A stretch of 8,728 nt of DNA from the NCBI GenBank assembly GCA_937913075.1, contig CALEPU010000079.1, positions 1 to 8,728 on the forward strand. The letters are read 5' to 3'. The DNA is from an uncultured Clostridia bacterium (GTDB lineage Bacteria; Bacillota; Clostridia; Christensenellales; CAG-138). Positions 5,656-8,728 of the stretch are shown here, in pieces (the first letter of the stretch is position 1; each line of letters begins with the position of its first letter). The position numbers and the translations under genes are program-made. The notes under the pieces are model-generated. The model had not been told where the DNA came from. It did no database searches and saw only the letters and a program-made list of their open reading frames with translations.

Positions 5656-5850
5656 AAGTCGGCTGCGCCGTATTATTTCGGTATGCATCCTCCTTATAAA
5701 GCCCCCTCAGGCAAACGGTTGGCGTCGGTCGACTTAATGACGGCGCCTCCTGTCTGAACTGTTCGGAGCCGTTTATTCATGCATTGACCCGAGCGATCGG
5801 TCGGGAGCGGCGCCCTGCGGGTATTAGGCTGCCGTATAGAATAATTGCTG
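5656..5850 (+). other. Non-coding spacer after sigF
   Basis: No supported gene. A 24-codon frame from ATG 5683 has no RBS and no recognisable product. GGCGTC (5722-5727) and GACGGCGCC near 5740 can pair imperfectly, but no T-tract follows, so I cannot name a convincing terminator for the spoIIA operon. Confidence 0.4.
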
Positions 5851-5879
5851 TTGACGTTCTCCTTATAATTTGATAAAAT
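5851..5879 (+). promoter_or_regulatory. Promoter of the DtxR-family gene
   Basis: -35 TTGACG (5851-5856), 17-bp spacer, -10 TAAAAT (5874-5879); start near 5886. A TTAGGTT half-site (5892-5898) lies just after the start and matches one arm of the DtxR box consensus, but the second arm is missing, so autoregulation is only a possibility. Confidence 0.65.
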
Positions 5880-5945
5880 CCAATCAGCACATTAGGTTTT
5901 GCAGCGACTTTCTGAACAAAGCCGGCAAGGATAAGCGGAGGTAAA

Positions 5946-6323
5946 ATGACTATTCAGGAATCGGCCGAGATGTATCTCGAAACGATATTGATTCTTTCAA
6001 AAGAAACCGAGCTTGTGCGTTCGGTCGATATTGCAGATCGGATGGGCTTTTCAAAGCCCTCCGTCAGCCGTGCTGTCGGTCTTCTGCGCAAAAACGGCTA
6101 TATCGAAGTAAGCGACTCAGGCGCCATCACGCTTACCGACTCCGGCAGAGGCATCGCAGAGAACATTTACGAGCGGCATACGATCCTTACGGGAATATTA
6201 TTAAGCCTTGGTGTGAGAGAAGAAGTCGCTTCGGAGGACGCATGCAGGATCGAGCACTATATAAGCGAGGAGTCGTTCGAAGCGATCAAGCGCCATTTGG
6301 ATAGGTCAAAGCAGAAGCAATAA
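5946..6323 (+). CDS. DtxR/MntR-family metal-dependent repressor, short form
   Basis: 125 aa: winged HTH DNA-binding domain (about 1-70, with RSVDIADRMGFSKPSVSRAV as HTH) plus helical metal-binding and dimerisation domain (72-118). The SH3-like C-terminal domain of DtxR is absent, as in MntR. Ligand positions by alignment to DtxR and MntR: M9 and E12 in AEMYLET, H78 in ERHTIL, and C100, E103, H104 in DACRIEH. MntR has Asp at the first position and Glu at the C100 position; Met and Cys there are the DtxR/IdeR (Fe2+) pattern. So iron is more likely than manganese as co-repressor. CGGAGG lies 4 nt before the ATG. The stop overlaps the next ATG in TAATG. Confidence 0.85.
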   Translation: MTIQESAEMYLETILILSKETELVRSVDIADRMGFSKPSVSRAVGLLRKNGYIEVSDSGAITLTDSGRGIAENIYERHTILTGILLSLGVREEVASEDACRIEHYISEESFEAIKRHLDRSKQKQ

Positions 6324-6611
6324 TGCTATTAAGACTTTTGATCGAAATACCTGTCATGGGGGGCTGTACGCAGGCAATACGGCGATACTCGTCGCAAAAG
6401 GAAATCCTCTCGGCGCTCTGTTCTTCTGCTCGTTATGACTCTTTTTACAAACGGAGCGAGGAGTCGGTTCGACTGCACTCGGCAATACTGCGCGATCTTT
6501 CTCGGAGCGGAATACTTTGATCGACCGTTTACAGATACGATCCGGGCGGAGCTCCCTCTATTCGCGATCTTTGGGCTCGGCTATTGGGCGATAGGGCTTT
6601 TGCTCGGGTAA
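6323..6611 (+). pseudogene. Decayed membrane-protein gene, frameshifted
   Basis: The reading starts with ATG overlapping the repressor stop (TAATG) as MLLRLLIEIPVMGG. It then continues plausibly in another frame as LYAGNTAILVAKGNPLGALF (about 6364-6423) and in a third as LLLVMTLFTNGA (about 6423-6458), ending in a hydrophobic stretch ELPLFAIFGLGYWAIGLLLG before TAA 6609. No single frame covers the region: the first ends at 6520 after losing hydrophobic character. This looks like a membrane protein broken by at least two frame changes. I do not recognise the family. The coupling to a DtxR-type repressor suggests a metal-related protein, but that is a guess. Sequencing error could mimic the decay. 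Confidence 0.45.
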
Positions 6612-6634
6612 TAATGCTCATTATATATTAAATA

Positions 6635-6655
6635 GGGCTGTTGACAAGACAGCCC
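6635..6655 (+). terminator. Hairpin GGGCTGT-N7-ACAGCCC before the flavodoxin operon
   Basis: Perfect 7-bp arms (6635-6641, 6649-6655) with loop TGACAAG, followed by the moderately T-rich ATATTTGTT. It probably ends transcription from the repressor operon. The -35 box of the next promoter (6641-6646) lies inside it, so terminator and promoter share sequence. Confidence 0.5.
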
Positions 6656-6669
6656 ATATTTGTTAAAAT
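6641..6669 (+). promoter_or_regulatory. Promoter of the DUF3793-flavodoxin operon
   Basis: -35 TTGACA (consensus, 6641-6646), 17-bp spacer, -10 TAAAAT (6664-6669). The predicted start, near 6676, falls inside the palindrome at 6673-6688. Confidence 0.8.
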
Positions 6670-6672
6670 ACG

Positions 6673-6688
6673 GTTAGCGGTTGCTAAC
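6673..6688 (+). promoter_or_regulatory. DtxR-type operator-like palindrome
   Basis: GTTAGC-GGTT-GCTAAC, perfect 6-bp arms placed over the predicted transcription start, where a bound repressor would block initiation. The DtxR/IdeR box consensus contains GTTAG...CTAAC arms, and the window encodes a DtxR-family protein about 350 bp upstream. Binding is inference. Confidence 0.6.
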
Positions 6689-6723
6689 TCATAGTAAGAC
6701 GATAGGAATTGAAAGGGGCTCAT

Positions 6724-6789
6724 ATGAGCGTACTGATATTCGGAGGAAACGAGTGCATGAAAATGCGGTATTCAAACATTAGGAGGTGA
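6724..6789 (+). pseudogene. DUF2325 gene stub (21 codons)
   Basis: ATG 6724, preceded by GAAAGGGG, reads MSVLIFGGNECMKMRYSNIR to TGA 6787-6789. The opening MSVLIxGGNECM is that of DUF2325 proteins (about 90 aa), which in gut Clostridia commonly stand before DUF3793 and flavodoxin genes. After about 19 family-like residues the frame runs straight into the RBS AGGAGGTGA of the DUF3793 gene. About 70 codons therefore seem to have been lost by a clean deletion, leaving a short leader peptide whose stop codon overlaps the next Shine-Dalgarno. Confidence 0.65.
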
Positions 6790-6793
6790 GATC

Positions 6794-7345
6794 ATGTCTG
6801 AGGAGATCATCGTCCGCCACTGCTCCCCGACATTGGCAGGGCTTAAAACAGCGAATATGTTCACTTGCAAATACCGGGATGAGGATGAACTCCTCTGCGA
6901 TCTTCGCAGGCTAAACGTCTCCCTCGGCAGAAAGGGGCTTCGCGCTATCCCTCTTCGCGCTAAATCCGGGAGCGCGCTTGTATATATCTATCGCCCGAAG
7001 AAGCTTGAAAAGGATCTCGGCTCCCCCATATCGAAAGCTATCCTTTCAGAGCAGGGGTATAAGGAGGGGACTGCTTCCGCAAGGCTTTCGGAGCTCATTA
7101 AGAGGCTTCGGAAAAACGAGGATTTCCCCCATGAGATAGGGCTCTTCCTCGGCTACCCTCCCGAGGACGTGCGCTGCTTCATCTGCGACCGCAACAAGGA
7201 CTGCAAATGCGTCGGCTGCTGGCGGGCGTACAATAACGAGAAGCAGGCCGAAAAGACCTTCGCCCTTTTCAAAAAATGCACCGATATTTATTGCAGACTT
7301 TTTTCACAAGGAAGCTCACTCGAGCGGCTCACCGTGGCCGTTTGA
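6794..7345 (+). CDS. DUF3793 family protein
   Basis: 183 aa. Recognised by RHCSPTLAGLKTANMF (8-23), GLRAIPLR (48-55), the strongly conserved FPHEIGLFLGYPPEDV (111-126), CVGCWRAY (139-146) and the end SLERLTVA. It has ten cysteines, five of them in 128-142 (C128, C131, C137, C139, C142) plus C162 and C167, which could bind metal or an Fe-S cluster; this is not established for the family as far as I know. No signal peptide or membrane segment, so probably cytosolic. AGGAGGTGA (6781-6789) is an excellent RBS. A flavodoxin follows after 24 nt, the usual neighbour of this family, which suggests a role in iron-poor conditions or redox. Biochemical function unknown. Confidence 0.88.
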   Translation: MSEEIIVRHCSPTLAGLKTANMFTCKYRDEDELLCDLRRLNVSLGRKGLRAIPLRAKSGSALVYIYRPKKLEKDLGSPISKAILSEQGYKEGTASARLSELIKRLRKNEDFPHEIGLFLGYPPEDVRCFICDRNKDCKCVGCWRAYNNEKQAEKTFALFKKCTDIYCRLFSQGSSLERLTVAV

Positions 7346-7369
7346 AATATAGAAAGAGAGGTAATCAAA

Positions 7370-7792
7370 ATGAGTAAAATAGCAGTTGTGTTCTGGAGCG
7401 GAACAGGCAACACCGAAAGCATGGCGAACGCCGTTGCAGACGGCGCGGTATCAAAGGGCGCGGAGGTCAAGCTTTTTGCGGCCTCTGAGTTTTCCGCCGA
7501 TATGATGGATGAATTCGACGCGGTCGCCTTCGGCTGCCCCGCTATGGGTGCGGAGGAGCTTGAGGATTCCGAATTCGCACCTATGTTTGAGGCGTGTGTC
7601 CCGAAGCTCAAGGATAAGAAAATCGCGCTCTTCGGCTCATATGGCTGGGGCGACGGCGAGTGGATGCGCACTTGGGAAGAGAACTGCCGCAATGCCGGCG
7701 CGTTCATGCCTGTAGAGCCCGTTATCGTGAACGACGCCCCCGATGATGAGGGTCTCAATGCCTGCCGTGCGCTCGGCGCTGCGATCGTGTAA
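7370..7792 (+). CDS. Flavodoxin, short-chain
   Basis: 140 aa, the size of short-chain flavodoxins: an FMN electron carrier that replaces ferredoxin when iron is scarce. The phosphate-binding loop SGTGNT (10-15) is intact. The first isoalloxazine loop reads GCPAMGAEELED (55-66), with Met in place of the common aromatic; the second is GSYGWGDGEWM (89-99), with Y91 stacking on the flavin. The RBS AAAGAGAGG lies 8 nt before the ATG. It is the last gene of the operon, followed by a hairpin terminator. The DtxR-type palindrome at the operon start fits induction at low iron. Confidence 0.93.
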   Translation: MSKIAVVFWSGTGNTESMANAVADGAVSKGAEVKLFAASEFSADMMDEFDAVAFGCPAMGAEELEDSEFAPMFEACVPKLKDKKIALFGSYGWGDGEWMRTWEENCRNAGAFMPVEPVIVNDAPDDEGLNACRALGAAIV

Positions 7793-7803
7793 TATGCTTT
7801 TGA

Positions 7804-7837
7804 GGAGCCGCAGCAAACGGCTCCCCTTGCCTTTTCC
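7804..7837 (+). terminator. Terminator of the flavodoxin operon
   Basis: GGAGCCG (7804-7810), loop CAGCAAA, CGGCTCC (7818-7824), then CCTTGCCTTTTCC. A GC-rich 7-bp stem with a pyrimidine tail, 11 nt after the flavodoxin stop. Confidence 0.7.
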
Positions 7838-7889
7838 TAAGGTAAATTCCGCATCTTACTTCCATTGTGGAATTAACTTTGGGAATTCA
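7832..7889 (-). mobile_element. Orphan end of the same IS type (relict or MITE)
   Basis: Read on the minus strand from 7889, this matches the left end of the IS at 1359 over about 57 bases with roughly 8 mismatches by eye and no gaps, starting TGAATTCCCAAAGT. It holds two copies of the 17-bp motif: TTCCTAAGGTAAATTCC (7834-7850) and GGAATTAACTTTGGGAA (7869-7885), facing each other as imperfect inverted repeats. No transposase remains. It begins inside the T-rich tail of the flavodoxin terminator. Either the rest was deleted or this is a small palindromic element mobilised in trans. Confidence 0.8.
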
Positions 7890-7927
7890 CTCATAACAAT
7901 TTTCGCAACATTCAGCGGTAAAACCAC

Positions 7928-7956
7928 TTGATTTCCACGCGCTTTCATCGTACAAT
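7928..7956 (+). promoter_or_regulatory. Candidate promoter for a small RNA
   Basis: TTGATT (7928-7933), 17-bp spacer, TACAAT (7951-7956), predicted start near 7963. No coding sequence follows; a strong terminator lies about 50 nt downstream. Confidence 0.5.
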
Positions 7957-7962
7957 TTACCT

Positions 7963-8048
7963 GCTTTCTGTGTGGTTTTTCGGGTAAATTAATTATATAC
8001 GAAAGCAGCAAACCGGGCAACCCGTAAGGTTCGCCCGGTCTTGTTTTT
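7963..8048 (+). ncRNA. Candidate small RNA of about 85 nt
   Basis: Predicted transcript from the promoter at 7928-7956 to the terminator at 8012-8048. Its first bases GCTTTC (7963-7968) pair with GAAAGC (8001-8006) to enclose a 5' domain, followed directly by the terminator hairpin. No known RNA family is recognised. The only support is the promoter, the terminator and the pairing; it could instead be part of a decayed mobile element. Confidence 0.3.
8012..8048 (+). terminator. Strong intrinsic terminator
   Basis: ACCGGGC-AACC (8012-8022), loop CGTAA, GGTT-C-GCCCGGT (8028-8039): 11 bp with one bulge, then CTTGTTTTT. Orientation is plus; the minus strand has no T-tract. Confidence 0.85.
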
Positions 8049-8049
8049 C

Positions 8050-8075
8050 AGGGGCTTAGTGCAACAGCCCCTTTT
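8050..8075 (+). terminator. Second terminator-like hairpin
   Basis: AGGGGCT (8050-8056), loop TAGTGCAAC, AGCCCCT (8066-8072), then TTTTAAC. Only 1 nt after the first terminator's T-tract, so a backup in the same direction. Confidence 0.55.
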
Positions 8076-8213
8076 AACTATAATGCGTACCAAAGATACG
8101 TTACAAACAGTCTGTGATTAAGTGACATGTCAGGAGGTTTTGCGTGTGTTCCTGGAGATATGGAAATATTGATAGAAGATCATCAAGACATAAACTATTC
8201 TATCACACAGTTT

Positions 8214-8651
8214 CTACTTTTTGTCCAAAGAGCATATGTAGCTTTCTAACGTTTCAGCAAATGTCGTAAGGGCTGTGATATTGATCGATACCCCTTTTTC
8301 CAATGCGTACCGCCATTCGACGAAAGCATCTCCGGAATTACGCAGAAAAGAGTGAAAATCAGTCGAACATCTTTTTGAAAAGTCATTAATTAGGGCGTTT
8401 TGAATGTTGTTTGGCAGCAAATCAAACAATTCATCAAGTTTATGCCCACAAGGGAACTCATCTACTGGTGAATTATGTATAAAGATTGCTTTCAAATAAA
8501 GCTCACATGAAAAAGCCGCATTTACAGCAAAGGCATACATACCTCCAAGAAGAAAATTCCCAACATCCTCTCCGTTACACCATTCTGCAACCCTTCGAAA
8601 AGCGCGTGCTTCTTCTACACATACTTTGAAATCACCGACAGTATATTTCAT
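8214..8651 (-). CDS. Hypothetical protein, HEPN-like
   Basis: 145 aa, mostly alpha-helical by composition. The order NAAFSCELYLKAI (44-56), GHKLDELFDLLP (69-80) and FVEWRYALE (110-118) is the pattern of HEPN-domain proteins, often found in toxin-antitoxin and defence loci. The RNase-type Rx4-6H motif is not evident, so nuclease activity cannot be claimed. The ATG at 8651 has AAGG 5-8 nt upstream. Only 29 genomic bases precede it before the adapter, so a partner gene upstream would be lost. Base composition is AT-richer than the aroB-sigF region, consistent with acquired DNA. Confidence 0.6.
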   Translation of the reverse strand: MKYTVGDFKVCVEEARAFRRVAEWCNGEDVGNFLLGGMYAFAVNAAFSCELYLKAIFIHNSPVDEFPCGHKLDELFDLLPNNIQNALINDFSKRCSTDFHSFLRNSGDAFVEWRYALEKGVSINITALTTFAETLESYICSLDKK

Positions 8652-8680
8652 CTTGGCCTTACCGATTTTTCATTCTTTTT

Positions 8681-8728
8681 AGATCGGAAGAGCGTCGTGT
8701 AGGGAAAGAGTGTAGATCTCGGTGGTCG
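8681..8728. other. Illumina adapter sequence (not genomic)
   Basis: From AGATCGGAAGAGCGTCGTGT (8681-8700) to the end, the 48 bases match, from memory, the reverse complement of the Illumina TruSeq universal adapter. The genomic sequence ends at 8680 or a few bases earlier. Confidence 0.97.

Larger units (their letters stand above)
7890..8213. other. Intergenic region without protein genes
   Basis: No supported coding sequence. It contains a promoter and terminator pair that could define a small RNA (7928-8048), a second hairpin (8050-8075), and several overlapping inverted repeats: AAAACCAC/GTGGTTTT (7920-7927, 7972-7979), AATTTACC/GGTAAATT (7954-7961, 7983-7990) and CTGCTTTC/GAAAGCAG (7961-7968, 8001-8008). 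A GTG frame at 8144 with AGGAGG upstream gives only 41 codons antisense to the next gene. Confidence 0.5.

Noticed and set aside
5479..5688. Minus-strand frame with AAGGAGG just before ATG 5688
   Set aside because: The RBS-ATG distance is too short, and the frame is antisense to the sigF region 4 coding sequence.
5722..5750. Terminator for the spoIIA operon
   Set aside because: An imperfect GGCGTC/GACGGCGCC pairing exists, but with a bulge, a long loop and no T-tract.
8144..8269. GTG frame with AGGAGG 6 nt upstream (41 codons)
   Set aside because: The RBS is good, but the product is short and unrecognised, and it runs antisense into the HEPN-like gene. I could not support it as a gene.

Overview
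The window looks like a contig from a spore-forming Clostridia bacterium, probably a gut Oscillospiraceae/Ruminococcaceae-type Firmicute. The main evidence is the intact sporulation operon spoIIAA-spoIIAB-sigF. The DUF2325/DUF3793/flavodoxin cassette and strong AGGAGG ribosome binding sites fit the same group. The assignment is inference from gene content; there is no rRNA or other marker. The last 48 bases match the Illumina TruSeq adapter as I remember it and are not genomic, so the right edge is a library artefact.

Left part (1-1046): remains of a plasmid-type or integrative element on the minus strand. It has the 5' end of a ParB-like gene running off the contig, a parA gene that has lost its middle, and about 500 non-coding bases with two pairs of short direct repeats. 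This abuts the 3' end of a tRNA-Arg(CCU) gene (1047-1123, minus), a common integration site. Upstream of the intact tRNA, on its own promoter's transcript, lie two more copies of only the 5' half of the tRNA at an exact 73-bp period.

1359-2883: a complete IS30-family insertion sequence. It has 29-bp perfect inverted ends, a 17-bp target duplication, one 398-aa transposase, several copies of a 17-bp subterminal motif, and a 12-bp-arm hairpin that covers the transposase RBS and start codon. It sits between the tRNA promoter and the 3' end of aroB. An orphan end of the same IS type lies at 7832-7889.

2970-5655: conserved chromosomal core. aroB (minus; shikimate pathway) is divergent from spoIIAA-spoIIAB-sigF (plus), the forespore sigma-F switch: anti-anti-sigma, anti-sigma kinase and sigma factor, with overlapping reading frames. 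A sigma-H-like promoter precedes spoIIAA.

5850-7837: an iron-themed region. A DtxR-family repressor with the Fe-type ligand set overlaps by 1 nt a decayed membrane-protein gene. Next come a sigma-A promoter and a GTTAGC-N4-GCTAAC palindrome at the predicted transcription start, a 21-codon stub of a DUF2325 gene, an intact DUF3793 gene, a short-chain flavodoxin and a terminator. The simplest reading is an iron-limitation flavodoxin operon repressed by the nearby DtxR-type protein.

7890-8680: AT-richer accessory sequence with a possible small RNA (promoter plus strong terminator, about 85 nt), a second terminator-like hairpin and a HEPN-like hypothetical gene on the minus strand, followed by the adapter.
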